Positions 34,801 to 42,070 of a stretch of 64,000 nucleotides of DNA are shown here, in pieces. Every line of letters begins with the position of its first letter. Position 1 is the first letter of the stretch. This DNA is from Atriophallophorus winterbourni. Lineage: Eukaryota; Platyhelminthes; Trematoda; Plagiorchiida; Microphallidae. The notes beneath the pieces are model-generated. The model saw nothing but the letters and a program-made list of their open reading frames with translations. It searched no databases and had not been told where the DNA came from. The position numbers and the translations under genes are program-made. The stretch spans positions 1-64,000 of the forward strand of contig JACCGJ010001601.1 in NCBI GenBank assembly GCA_013407085.1, in the 5' to 3' direction.

Positions 34801-37749
34801 ATAAAGTCATTCTTCTTCTTTTCAAGGCATGTTATTTTCTTCAAAAAATGTGTTTTGAGTTTTTTTTCTTCAGAAAATGATACTTTGATGTCTATTTTAT
34901 CCGGTACTATAATTTATTTTGTCTAAAAATACTTATTTCTCTGAAAATAAAGGAGTTTTTGAAGGACTGGTTTGACAGATTTTTTCCTAAGTCGCCAGAT
35001 GACCCGTAATACGCCGACTTTCAACCCATGGTTACAGGCAGTTTCGCTAAGAAACACCCGCTATGTGGTACACCGATTGAAAGGTCAAGAAACGGTCTTG
35101 AAAGTAACCTATTTCCCACGTGGAAACTTTCATTTACAAAGGCACAATTTGCGCGAAAAGGGAGAGCATTTTTCATGCGGAAACGCGTTCTCATTCGCCC
35201 ACAGCTTCGGCGTCAAACTTCAAACTCATTTTTCTCAAATGTTGAATTTTAGTCGCGGTGTGCATTTTGCTTTCGCAAATTTTTGTGGTAAACGTTGAGA
35301 TAAAATGATGAAAATAAGCATGTGTATGTAAAACTTGCCAAGGAATGCAATAAAAGTGTTTTGAACAGTGTATCTCTCTTAGTTTTGGAACTGCAAATAT
35401 GTATGAAAGCACAAGCATGATCCAGGCAAAGTGCCGTACAGTCAGATACTGCACGTGGGCTAAGATACTGTCAGGTTGCTCAGGCCTAAACAGATTGGAA
35501 CTGTGATGATTGTAAGTGCGCTTTTTCTTACGCAAATCTTTTATGAATCTTTTTCTCGCATGCACAACTACCCAAACACGGTTGACTTATGTATTTTGCA
35601 TTTTATTGCACCGCGAAAATCATGTTAAAACACTTGTATTCATTCTAAACCTCTTTCCTTGCCCACACTAAGATGAGCAAAATAAGTGTTTTTTTCGAAA
35701 AATATTTTTTTATAAAAATACTTACCAAACCTTTGTTTTACAAGGAAATCACATAAAATTTAAACAACATTAATACACCATTATCTGAACAAACAGCACA
35801 CCAAATTTCAAATAATTCCATTGAATACTTTTTGAGATACAAAATTAAACGTAACATCATCATTTGTCCATGCCGCTAGCCACCTCAAGGGACATTGATG
35901 ATGAGACTACACCGTGCTTCCGCGTGCTGCTCAATACCGGTTGCAAATCGATTCAGCACAGTGTTACCTACTCAGTACAGAACTGCTACTTTACTGTGCA
36001 CCTCTTTTTAAGGCGGTTATTTATAAAAACGTTCCGAATACAGCTCGCCAATAATATCTCTTGCTCACAGTTAATTTCTTTTCAAAAAACGTTTATCTCA
36101 TTGGACGTTATTTTCTTCCAGACAAAAACGAATTCCACCAAGTCACCAGGCTCAGTCAGCCAGCCGTCGCCTGCAAAGCCGTCGCTTATCTCACAAGTAG
36201 TCATCAATTGCGACTCCAATTCAGTTTGCAAATCCGAACCTGTTGAAGATTCCGTCGGCTTGTTAACAGAATCCGGTCGGACAGCAGAGGAAGAATTAGC
36301 ACATCTTACTCAATGGTGCCAGGAGCGCCTGAGTCAGATGACAATGCGGGAACAAGTGGACATACCAACCGTTGTGGAGCTCTTGGCCACCTTGGATGCT
36401 CCTTATGAGGTAATACGCATCCTTTGAATTCATAAATAACAACGTGCCGTTAAAAGCTTGTATTCAATTTTCATCGATCTAAATAGCTTCCATCATCACC
36501 ACAAACCCTTTTCCGGTGCTTTACAATACACTTTTAAGCAGTGGCCGATGTTTTCTAAGCTTTCCCGATGTACCCACGTTAAAAAATATTAAAAATTAAA
36601 ACAGGTAATTATCGAAAATTGGTACACAATGTCGCTCTCAATGCTGTATTTTTTATGCTGTCGAGTGGAGTGACAAGAAAAGCTTGTTATAATGCTAACA
36701 ATGAAAACCGCAAGGAACCTGTTCTGCTGACATCGCTCTACTCGTTCCCGAAACTTGATTGAATGCCTCTTCCACTTGAGGTGTAGGCATCTCATCCCAG
36801 TTTGTTTATGCTTACTCTTTTGTAGAGCTGGGGAGGAGCAGATACAGCTCTTGTCTGCTGAACGCAGATCACGCCGCCGGCGTGCACCTGACGCCCAACA
36901 ACAGAATTCTGACTATCGTTGCAAGCACTGCGGGAGAGATTGTTCCTCCTGAAACTGACTGCTTAGTCAGTCGAATAGGTGTGGAACATGAAAATTCACA
37001 CGATTGTGATGTACATCCATAGTCGACATCGACCGAAGGAGGCCTACAACAACTCTTCCATAGAATACTTAGCTGTTTAAGCCCCGCGCTTGCCAATTTC
37101 TTAGAATTTTATTTTTCATGGTTGTATGACATTCAAGCATTCAGTACATGCTACCGGTGCAATGCTTTTCCGGATGATGATACCCAGTGAGGTGAATGTG
37201 TTCAAGTGGACAATGTTTGATAGCTCAGTTCCACTGATTCGTATGCGCTTTATATACGGAATACACATTCCTACTAACATGTAAATCTGGTCTTGCACCT
37301 TTAGTCACATTAACTCCTATGCTAGCTCTGTACTTTAAGACCAAGTGAAACCAGTTTTCGTTGAAGTCATTTAATTGCAGACAAGTCTTCTTAGGTTTTG
37401 TCCTGTTTGTTGCGTAATTGCCACTTACCATATCAAGGTTGAATCTATGGTTCAAACGTTTTTGGGCGAGTCTTCTCGGACAAGCACGTTCGTCAAAGAG
37501 TTTCTGGATAAACGGCGACCATTTTGGCAACTACATCGCGAGCGCCGAGACTGTGAGCCCGTAGTTGATTCCAAAGACCAGTCGTCCAAAAATCAGTTGA
37601 ATGGTAGCGCTTCACGTTCAACGGACAAGAAAAAGCGTTCGGGGCATTCAAACGGTGAATCTTCCCAGACAGGCTCCCAATCTACTTCAGGATGGACTAA
37701 AGTACGATCGACGCAAACCACGTCTGCGGATCTCGCACAGGACAACCAA
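13608..37749 (+). CDS. GIGYF: GIGYF-type GYF-domain protein (11-exon model, 3' end unresolved)
   Basis: GIGYF proteins are cytoplasmic scaffolds that link 4EHP and RNA-binding partners to repress translation, using a GYF domain that binds proline-rich ligands. Eleven exons (13577-13805, 18411-18671, 20529-20765, 25076-25304, 27318-27523, 28473-29036, 30224-30495, 33131-33470, 33742-33882, 36122-36409, 37438-37749) join with canonical AG/GT sites and matching phases to give 1,016 codons from ATG 13608. The GYF domain is at about residues 263-320 (WLY..., GRTPFTPGP). The conserved GIGYF C-terminal helical block (LTQWC..., PYEV, FVKEFLDKR) is at about 876-945. An N-terminal 4EHP-binding YxYxxxxL motif is not seen, so earlier exons may exist. 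The last exon is uncertain. The domain identity is strong; the exact model is inferred. Confidence 0.85.
14647..14865 (+). repeat. SINE copy in GIGYF intron
   Basis: Nearly full-length copy in sense orientation, from TGCACGGATGTGCAATCGTG to the CATACATACC tail. Confidence 0.85.
15060..15420 (-). mobile_element. LINE C-terminal zinc-finger tail
   Basis: Minus-strand frames read HANFADRLSTAYPCESC then RRYCFSRIGLLSGE, the C-terminal CxxC...H zinc-finger tail also seen at 20.8-21.0 kb (YRCKRCGRYCSSRIGL) and 36.9 kb (YRCKHCGRDCSS). No reverse transcriptase remains here. Confidence 0.55.
15890..16180 (-). repeat. two degenerate tandem units of the hammerhead repeat
   Basis: AACCGGTTTATATCTGTTTA near 15912 recurs as AACCAGTTTCTGGTTGCGTG near 16137, a spacing of about 225 bp. 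Between them lies the family's ACTTGAATGCCACTG block. On the minus strand both still carry CTGATAA and a nearby AAAC, so the ribozyme core is decayed (GA to AA). Confidence 0.6.
16190..17266. other. intron sequence, nothing recognised
   Basis: Intron 1 of the GIGYF model. The frames present are short and have no recognisable domain. Confidence 0.4.
17267..17499 (-). repeat. SINE copy, full length
   Basis: About 233 bp, reading TATGAAAGCACAAGCCTGAT to GCACATCCGTGCA on the plus strand. Its tail side carries extra GGTATGAATATGG units. Confidence 0.85.
17760..17990 (-). repeat. SINE copy, full length
   Basis: Second copy in the same orientation within 500 bp of the previous one, with moderate divergence (CCGGAGACTGCACG, TGCTGCACGATCAAGCAG). 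Confidence 0.8.
18411..18671 (+). CDS. GIGYF: GIGYF exon 2
   Basis: The acceptor CTTTGCACCAG is followed by GCT AAC AAA, and the donor is GAAAAG|GTAAAC. The exon is 87 codons, phase 0 at both ends, and has a strong pyrimidine tract. The product is Ser-rich with DPRIAPDMDTGKLMDEI. It precedes the GYF domain in a region that is poorly conserved in the family. Confidence 0.7.
18902..19037. repeat. (GTAT)n microsatellite
   Basis: About 135 bp of almost pure GTAT repeats. It runs straight into the tail end of a minus-strand SINE copy, so it probably grew from the SINE's own (CATA)n tail. Confidence 0.95.
19033..19403 (-). repeat. composite SINE block (one fragment plus a split copy)
   Basis: A tail-proximal fragment (19033-19099) is followed by a second start at about 19101 that runs to CAGATATGA, an A-rich spacer, and then the remaining 5' part (19233-19403, ending GCACATCCGTGCT). 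Confidence 0.8.
19420..19890 (+). mobile_element. RTE-like LINE C-terminal tail and 3' region
   Basis: Plus-strand frames read LHKLRWLGHAQRMSD, then SKACAARLSGWSPYD and WLVTLQDVS, the C-terminal block of RTE-type LINE ORFs. It ends near 19690. A 3' module (TGTCAAGTGGAGTGACGATG, CGCGTTCACGAAACTTTATT) shared with 36655-36780 follows. Confidence 0.65.
20390..20480 (+). repeat. LINE 3' UTR module
   Basis: TAGAATTTTATTATTTTTTC, then GTGGTTGCATGATAGCTAAG and CATTCGGTACATTCTATCGG match 37100-37170 and 12765-12830 closely. It is a short stray piece just upstream of exon 3. Confidence 0.55.
20529..20765 (+). CDS. GIGYF: GIGYF exon 3
   Basis: The acceptor TTGTTTCACAG is followed by CAC TTG TCA, and the donor is TTCAA|GTATGT. 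The exon is 79 codons, phase 0 on both sides, with no internal stop. It lies directly beside an antisense LINE tail that begins just after the donor. Confidence 0.7.
20778..21260 (-). mobile_element. LINE C-terminal zinc-finger tail, antisense in intron 3
   Basis: The minus-strand frame contains LLAAERRSRRGRATDA, YRCKRCGRYCSSRIGLFSH and downstream IHG...EIDRMRPT, which parallel the plus-strand copy at 36.83-37.05 kb (LLSAERRSRRRRAPDA, YRCKHCGRDCSS, DIDRRRPT). Confidence 0.65.
21620..21657 (-). ncRNA. hammerhead-like motif, left arm
   Basis: On the minus strand stem I TCCAC/GTGGA is intact, stem II is GGC-AAACA-GCC, followed by AGAAACCGGTA. A two-base loss leaves CCAC-GACGACGG where CCAC-CTGACGACGG is expected, so the CUGANGA box is broken. 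Confidence 0.65.
21743..21783 (+). ncRNA. type I hammerhead ribozyme, right arm
   Basis: TCCAC, CTGACGA, stem II GGC-AAACA-GCC, GAAA, CCGGTA and GTGGA follow in order. Stem I has five base pairs and the cleavage triplet is GTA. One extra A after GAAA and a C/A mismatch at the base of stem II may weaken it. The two arms carry different lesions. Confidence 0.7.
21950..23960 (-). mobile_element. RTE-like LINE with deleted middle
   Basis: On the minus strand a 5' UTR-like stretch (23900-23650) precedes an apurinic endonuclease start (NVLTLRQPGQQAVLAL, DICCLSETRL) at 23430-23200. Reverse transcriptase blocks follow: ILDFKGALDSVD near 22690, SGVRQGCPISPFLFN near 22450 and LDYADDVVLLS at 22340. A downstream block (EISARISRATVGFRKLGYL) is at 22130. 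The YADD catalytic box is intact but the frame is broken many times and most of EN is missing. A short decayed SINE piece (TGTGGGCTGGGATACTGCC, 23595-23645) lies inside the 5' part. Confidence 0.75.
24060..25075. other. intron sequence, nothing recognised
   Basis: Intron 3 of the GIGYF model. No repeat family or coding signal recognised. Confidence 0.4.
25076..25304 (+). CDS. GIGYF: GIGYF exon 4, GYF domain N-terminal part
   Basis: The acceptor CATACGTTAG is followed by TCC ACT CCG, and the donor is CTTG|GTGCGT, leaving phase 1. The exon encodes the core of the GYF domain: LWLYEDPQGRTQGSF, then MNDWLSAGIYF and RRKCDTDFSTL. Compared with the family signature W-x-Y...GPF...W...GYF, the proline of GPF is serine and the last motif reads GIYF, with an isoleucine inserted between Gly and Tyr. 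Confidence 0.9.
25540..25650 (-). repeat. LINE 3' UTR module
   Basis: Reverse complement of the block at 37100-37170 (AAGTACCGAATGCTTAACTG, CCACACAACTATG). It contains a CAT-rich simple stretch (TCATCACCATCATCATCG). Confidence 0.5.
25740..26060 (+). mobile_element. LINE C-terminal tail (KDLLYGEL block)
   Basis: The frame RMENGRIPKDLLYGELQLGS, RPLGRPHLRYKDVCKRDMKA, LGIDRRRPTATC is the characteristic post-RT tail of a widespread LINE ORF. The same family supplies the zinc-finger tails at 15.2, 20.9 and 36.9 kb. No RT is attached. Confidence 0.7.
26062..27317. other. intron 4 sequence, nothing recognised
   Basis: AT-rich, with short frames only and no match to the repeat families seen elsewhere in the window. 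Confidence 0.4.
27318..27523 (+). CDS. GIGYF: GIGYF exon 5, GYF domain C-terminal part
   Basis: The acceptor CCACGTCAG is followed by CG GAA TAC; the two first bases complete the phase-1 codon of exon 4. The product EYTRLFGRTPFTPGPRVPP matches the end of GIGYF GYF domains, where a W/F-GR-x-PF-x-PGP block follows the fold. The donor CCG|GTCAGT leaves phase 0. Confidence 0.9.
27665..27875 (-). repeat. old SINE copy
   Basis: Strongly diverged but collinear (GACGTGGGCTGAGATACTG, GACTCCAACATGTTTCGGCA, CTGCACAATCGCC). It preserves CTGAATGCCGAAAC in the central hairpin on the sense strand. Confidence 0.6.
28473..29036 (+). CDS. GIGYF: GIGYF exon 6, Ala/Gln-rich linker
   Basis: The acceptor TTTGCTGTTTTAG is followed by TCC CCT ATA, and the donor is CAACCT|GTGAGT. 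The exon is 188 codons in phase 0. The first 29 codons precede the first possible start codon of the exon. The C-terminal half is helical and Ala/Leu/Gln-rich (MQQLAETAQLAAQLAAMAAA, ALALAELLRSQAQP), at the place where vertebrate GIGYF proteins carry a Gln-rich helical stretch after the GYF domain. Confidence 0.85.
29480..29658 (+). repeat. SINE copy with internal deletion
   Basis: Sense orientation. It lacks the block that normally reads CACGTGCAGTCTCTGACTG, so CTGACAGTATCTT joins directly to GCCTGGATCAGG. The tail is CATCATACATACC. Confidence 0.8.
29683..29966 (-). mobile_element. hammerhead-bearing repeat insertion, copy 3
   Basis: A 284-bp insertion is flanked by a 12-bp direct repeat TCCTTTAAAAAC (29671-29682 and 29967-29978). 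It starts at AAGGAGCGCTTGTATGCC, runs through the intact ribozyme to GCGCTTGAAACAG, then switches to an inverted copy of the 29783-29851 segment (29899-29966). The switch point lies inside the ribozyme's stem II. Confidence 0.85.
29824..29865 (-). ncRNA. type I hammerhead ribozyme, intact core
   Basis: On the minus strand: stem I 5' strand CCCTAC; CTGATGA; stem II GTGC-AAACA-GCAC (4 bp); GAAA; minimal self-complementary stem III (ACCGGT); cleavage triplet GTC; stem I 3' strand GTGGGG. All six stem I pairs form (one U-G). Cleavage is expected between 29830 and 29829. The two-to-three pair stem III with no loop is like hammerheads thought to act as dimers or in tandem transcripts. This is the best-preserved ribozyme in the window. 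Confidence 0.88.
30224..30495 (+). CDS. GIGYF: GIGYF exon 7
   Basis: The acceptor CTAATCATCAG is followed by GTT CCT GCT, and the donor is GATAA|GTGAGT. The frame is open for 90 codons plus two bases (phase 2). It lacks an early start codon, so simple ORF listing misses it. The product contains SHWPSQNKRD, GFGTTMSGSFGEDN and QSQWSLPSD: Ser/Gly-rich with isolated tryptophans, as in the central linker of GIGYF proteins. Confidence 0.75.
30496..31384. other. intron 7 sequence, nothing recognised
   Basis: Contains a short TGCTGCTGCTGCTGC run at about 30930. No gene signal. Confidence 0.4.
31388..31605 (+). repeat. SINE copy with target duplication
   Basis: Sense copy flanked by TAAGGTGC (31380-31387 and 31606-31613). 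A small internal deletion joins CAACCTGA to CGTGCAGTCTC. Confidence 0.85.
31614..33130. other. intron 7 sequence, nothing recognised
   Basis: No repeat family shared with the rest of the window and no coherent exon found. Confidence 0.4.
33131..33470 (+). CDS. GIGYF: GIGYF exon 8
   Basis: The acceptor CACAAATTTAG is followed by G CGG AGA ATG; the first G completes the lysine codon begun in exon 7. The donor AACAAA|GTCAGT leaves phase 0. It encodes a low-complexity Ser/Asn/Gly-rich segment (SLSAAAAVNGSSF, HFGGGQHASGL) ending DAQWVNK. Confidence 0.8.
33742..33882 (+). CDS. GIGYF: GIGYF exon 9
   Basis: The acceptor GTCGTCTTTCAG is followed by GTC AAG CAA, and the donor is TTGCCT|GTAAGA. The exon is 47 codons in phase 0 and encodes a basic Ser/Thr-rich linker (TAKCKTAKRNVSRAKG). 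It contains no ATG near its start, so it is not visible in simple ORF listings. Confidence 0.75.
34260..34345 (+). repeat. fragment of a second unknown repeat
   Basis: GCATTAGTTCGAGCTGTCTT, CTCTAGCCAATGCAAAACCA AGT is related to 58570-58645 (GTTTGTTCGAGTCAGCTTCT). The element itself is not recognised. Confidence 0.45.
34680..34790 (-). repeat. old SINE 3' half
   Basis: Diverged but alignable: GTATGAAGTCACAAGCTTAC, GAGACTGCACATGGGCTAAC. Confidence 0.55.
35399..35495 (-). repeat. SINE 3' half
   Basis: Well preserved (GTATGAAAGCACAAGCATGA to CAGGCCTAAACAGATT). It stops there, so it is 5'-truncated. Confidence 0.8.
35868..36000 (-). repeat. old SINE 5' half
   Basis: GATGAGACTACACCGTGCTTC, CAAATCGATTCAGCACAGTG and ACAGAACTGCTAC align with the 5' half of the SINE. 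It lies just upstream of exon 10. Confidence 0.5.
36122..36409 (+). CDS. GIGYF: GIGYF exon 10, start of conserved C-terminal region
   Basis: The acceptor ATTTTCTTCCAG is followed by ACA AAA ACG, and the donor is TATGAG|GTAATA. The exon is 96 codons in phase 0. The last third (LTQWCQERLSQM, VDIPTVVELLATLDAPYE) matches the family block FTQWC...DVPTFV..L...ESPYE. This conserved part makes the assignment independent of the GYF domain. Confidence 0.9.
36640..37200 (+). mobile_element. LINE C-terminal zinc-finger tail with 3' region
   Basis: A block with LLSAERRSRRRRAPDAQQQN and YRCKHCGRDCSS is followed by the LINE 3' module (TTTTCATGGTTGTATGACAT, ATGCTACCGGTGCAATGC). A preceding module (GTCGAGTGGAGTGAC, ACTCGTTCCCGAAACTTGAT) is shared with 19740-19830. 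It sits in the intron between the two C-terminal GIGYF exons. Confidence 0.6.
37438..37749 (+). CDS. GIGYF: GIGYF exon 11, C-terminal helical block
   Basis: The acceptor TACCATATCAAG is followed by GTT GAA TCT, and the donor is AACCAA|GTACGT. The exon is 104 codons in phase 0. Joined to exon 10 it reads PYEVESMVQTFLGESSRTST then FVKEFLDKRRPFW, which matches the family's PYEVHDYIRAYLGD...FxKxFLERR. A basic, Ser-rich tail follows (STDKKKRSGHSNG, STSGWTKVRS). Confidence 0.9.
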
Positions 37750-37914
37750 GTACGTTATGACGTTTCGCTGTGAAGTAGACTCTGTTTAAATTTAATGTGT
37801 ACATAAAATTACACTGGGAAGTCACTGTTGAACAGGATTGGTTCAGCAAATGATCGATTCACACAGTATGTATACGTCTACTGATCAAATCTATGAAATT
37901 TTCCTGTTTTGAAG

Positions 37915-38144
37915 TGCACGGATGTGCAATCGTGCAGCACTTCCGTGCTACGCCGTGCTAAATTGATTTGCCATCGGTAGTGAGCTGCATGCGAGTACAC
38001 GCTGGAGTCTCACTGCTATTGCCATTTTCTTTCCCCTTATCTGTCTAGGCCTGGGAAACCTGACCGTATCTCAGCTCACGTGCAGTCTCTGACTGTGTGG
38101 CACTTTGCCTGGATCAGTCTTGTGATTTCATACATACACATACC
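37915..38144 (+). repeat. SINE copy
   Basis: Sense copy from TGCACGGATGTGCAATCG to TTTCATACATACACATACC, lacking part of the GCGGCTAAC segment. Confidence 0.85.
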
Positions 38145-38245
38145 GCACTCAAATCGGTTTCCTGCTGCTTGCGTTCAGCGTATGAAGACGATACGATCCG
38201 GTTCACTAAACCTTGCAACAGTGGAAAAGTGGTAAACAACTTTTT
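38145..38245 (-). repeat. degenerate hammerhead-repeat fragment
   Basis: CAAATCGGTTTCCTGCTGCT, GATCCGGTTCACTAAACCTT, CAACAGTGGAAAAGTGG match the family. On the minus strand the ribozyme core is reduced to CTGAACG...GGAAACCGATTTG. Confidence 0.55.
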
Positions 38246-38680
38246 ACCGTTTCTGAATATTGATACGGAGCTCAACTTTCTCAAACTGTCGATTCAATCT
38301 TTTTGTATTTTTCAATTCTCTTTTCTAATCACACTGCTTCAGGATTGTTCGCTGCATGGATTATAAATGCAGGGGCTATGAGCAACAACCAAGCACCACT
38401 CAGCTATAAGCGTTTCAGAGCCTCACCCGGATTTACTACGTGAATGTGTTTTGGAAAGCATCGGTTAGTTGCACAGACCAGTATATAGTAACAATTTTGT
38501 GCTGAATCAAAGTGGTTGCAGACCCTGCATCGAATGAACGGTTCGTATTACGGTCACAATCAATTGTTGTAACGTATTTTTTATTCACGTTGGCGCAGCG
38601 GTCACACACGTGTCTCTCGGGTGAGAGCAGCGCACGAGATCTTCACCAACCGCAATCGCTTGTTTCGGAAATTGTGCTTA

Positions 38681-38911
38681 CGTATGAAATCACAAGCCTG
38701 ATCCAGGCATAGTGTCACACAGTCATAGACTGCACGTGGGATAAGATACTGTCAGGTTACCCAAACCGAGACATGAAAACGAAAAAAGAAATGGTGGTGA
38801 GCATCCAGCGTGTTTCCGCACTCAGCTCACTTCCGGTGACAAATCAATTTAGCACGGTGTTAGCTGCACAACACAAAAGTACTGCACGATAGAGCAGACG
38901 TGCTTAACACG
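38681..38911 (-). repeat. SINE copy
   Basis: Full length, moderately diverged. Its central hairpin reads CTGAGTGCGGAAAC on the sense strand. It may lie in the 3' UTR if GIGYF ends at 38366. Confidence 0.8.
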
Positions 38912-39049
38912 CAAGGAAGTGTAAAACGGGCACCGATAGCAGTTGGAAATATAACTGAGCGGCCTAACACCACATGTACCACGTTGTGCTAATAAAACCA
39001 AAGCTGAACATCAGCTTCCAGATTATGGCGTTCTGGCAAATACAGTTAT

Positions 39050-39180
39050 CGACTATATTTGTGTTGAAATATTGTCAGGTCGTTTAGAACTAGACAGATA
39101 TGAGAAAGCGAAAATGACACGAAACTCCAGCCTGTTTTCTCATGCAGCTCATCATCAATTACTGTTGCATAGAAACGAAG
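39050..39180 (-). repeat. old SINE fragment
   Basis: ATTGTCAGGTCGTTTAGAAC, TAGACAGATATGAG and ACTCCAGCCTG align with the middle of the SINE. Confidence 0.5.
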
Positions 39181-40870
39181 TAAAGCACCGTTGCCCATGC
39201 GAATGGTTGTGAGCAAAAAGCTGGGCAAATGATAAGGTGCTTACCTCGCAGTAGATGTATTATGGGATATTTTACCGTGTATTAGAAATGTAGGTTGTCA
39301 AGAATACTGTTGTTAGTTTGACGTTATTGTTTCGTGATATACATGTATTTATTCTACTCTGATTAGGCGGCGATTAATTAGCTTTACCTTAGCGGCCACC
39401 AGCACTGAACTGCAATTAAAATCATTCCTCAGTTTCTCTGCCAAATGCATTCCCCAAATTTCTAAAGTCGTGAAACCCCTGCCCGCTTATTTCTGAGCTT
39501 GTGTGACACTGGCTGGTTCTATGCTCCTTACAAACGTTTTGCGGTTAATTTTCAAGTATGAAATTATGATACCACGATCAATGTTACGCCCCACTTCGCT
39601 TCTTCTACGCTTCGATCCTTCACTATGGGCGTAACCATTGTTTTACCATTAATGATGAATGTTTTATTGTTACGGCAGTGAGATAAACATACCCATGTCG
39701 TATAATCCATGTTGGTTGTGGTCGTGTTCCGGTTTTAATGTGAAATAAACAAATGATTCCGTTCACCAAAGCTGACCGACGTCGTTCAATAGTTCGTTCT
39801 TGAAATGGCTTAATATTCTGGTTTGCCTTTTACGATGTTGTAGTTTGACCGGTTCGGCCGTCCGCGAATAGTTTTTGTAGGTGTTTCGTTTGTCATCTGC
39901 GTTTGTAGATGCCACTAGTTTAATTTTTCGCTGTGTAAACAACATATATAAGTGTGCAACGAGCAGTAATACGGTTTTTTGGATACGATATTGACCTAAG
40001 GAAACGAATCCACCAGCACAATCTCTTTCCGTTCATCCGTTTGCAGAAAATCTTAAAGTGACGTTTTCCAAAAGCCGTTTTGTTCTAGACGGTGTCGATG
40101 AGACGCGCTTGCTATTTTATCTGAGTTCCGAGCGACGCAATAGCTCAAAATCGTGTTCGCTATAATTTTGGATTGTTTGCGTGATCTCTGCCTGGAGCGA
40201 CGAGACAAACGATGGTGAATGCTTCAACGAATCGGTAGTGCTAGTGTGGCTTCAGCCATTCCACAATGTTCAATGCATGTTTTACAACCGATTTTTAGGT
40301 GCCCGCCTCCTAACGCAAGTGTCTATAAATCGCATCGCTCATCATTTTCCCCATTCATACTTAGATCTTATTCTGCCAAAAGTGGACGTGATTTAGCGTA
40401 TTGTGATGTAAAACTGGCTTGTTATTCAAATTAATCAAGGTGCAAACTTCACACAATCTGTACCATATCAGGAAAAACCGCCACTGTTTATGTAGTTGAC
40501 TAAATTTAATCTTCGTGACCGCTAGTGCTATTCGTCCAGACGTGTACTGCGTGAGTTTACACCGTAATACGCTTTTTCATGGCACTTGCCTGAGCCGATT
40601 TATACTCGATCACCTAGCGTCCCAAGTCCCGCACCCGCCTACGGTTTCGTTTCCTTGACGCTTATTTCGGTGAAAAGCATCCTCGATCCGACAGTGTTGC
40701 AGATGATCTCAAAACACAAACATGAAACTGCAAAAGATTTTGCTGTGCTTATTTTGTTACGTTTATTTGTGATTTTACTCATCGCTTGTTTGACTTACCA
40801 ACCTGTAGGCCTCTGTTCCGTGGTGGTCATAACAATTGAGCAACAATAAACATTGATGTATGCTGCTCTT
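39181..40870. other. no gene recognised
   Basis: Long AT-rich stretch with short frames. AG acceptors at about 40045 and 40300 lead into stops within a few codons in the phase GIGYF needs, so I do not call exons here. Confidence 0.35.
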
Positions 40871-40875
40871 TTCAG

Positions 40876-40990
40876 TATGTATGATGATGTCACAAGCCTG
40901 GATCTACAAAAAATGCCGCATAGTTAGAAACTGAACGTGGACTAACATTCTGATACGGCCTAGAGAGATTTAAGGGAGCACTTCACCATT
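40876..40990 (-). repeat. old SINE 3' half
   Basis: GATGTCACAAGCCTGGATCT, TGAACGTGGACTAACATTCT align with the SINE. Confidence 0.5.
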
Positions 40991-41869
40991 GCACAACGGT
41001 GTACTCGATATTATTAAAGCGCTGCCATAATCGCTTCAACTGTTGTAAGCTCACAATCAAATTACTATGCTTGTTGACAGTCGCGATTGTAGTTCCCTTG
41101 CAATTAGTCACACTTTACGTAAATCCTTTTCAGCTTTTATCATCCAGACTCGTTTGAAACTAACCTGCAACCAGCCTGCTGTTGGATTTTTGATGCCATA
41201 TACTGCACGTAGTATTTCCATTCATGTTCGTCAATCCGTCTATTTTAGCTGTCACCTTTATTGCGCCCTAGTAGTGCTAATATTTTTGGATGTTCTCTAG
41301 TGGCATCACATCAGACCAAAAGGCAGTCACAGTCGGAAAGGAAGAAAGGACAAGACCTCTTGATCTTTTGCCTTTCACTCTATTTCCACTCTACTTGTCT
41401 TATTATCCTTGGATGTTTATCCGATTTTCTTTTTGTTTCATTCTTCTTATTTTTTCACTTGTGACACTCTTTCTCTATCTCTTCGATTCCCTCGCTTGTT
41501 CTTTCAATTCCAATCCTTGTTGTGCAATTGATCTCACAAGACAATGTTAGCAAGGTACGGGATACTGTGGTTCGTTTTTCTCAGATCTCTGTTTCCCTCC
41601 TGTGATTTGATCGTTTGCGAAGCTTTCGAGTGCACGCCGCCATTGTGAGTTGAAAACGAAACTTGTTTTCGAAATGTCGAACGATTTTTCAACGGGTCCT
41701 TTGCTTTGGAATGAACGCTTTGTTCCTCCCCACTCTCTTTCTGTGTACATAGCCGCTTGTGTATACACTTAGAGGTTTTGTCGTCCTCTTTGGACATCCA
41801 CTATATGTATATACTTATCGGCTAAATATATGAATTTTCGTCTATTTTTTACTTTTATCCTCGGGGGAG

Positions 41870-42070
41870 GAGTACATCGGTAGCAGGTACCAAGTGCTTA
41901 ACTGCCATAACACGTTAAATTGCTAACGCGATGGGGAACGGTGGGATTTAATCAACTACGGATTATATAGAAGAGTAAGTACAAACAAACTGGGATGATG
42001 TGCCTACGCCTCGAATCAAAACACGGATTCAATCAAGTGCTGTGAACGAGTAGTGTGAAATTTCACAATG
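41870..42070 (-). repeat. LINE 3' region module
   Basis: AGTGCTTAACTGCCATAACA and GATGTGCCTACGCCTCGAAT, with CAAGTGCTGTGAACGAGTAG, are the reverse complements of the two modules seen at 36655-36820 and 37100-37170. Confidence 0.5.

Noticed and set aside
41534..41797. Basic 87-codon minus-strand frame
   Set aside because: No domain, no splice context and no relative in the window.
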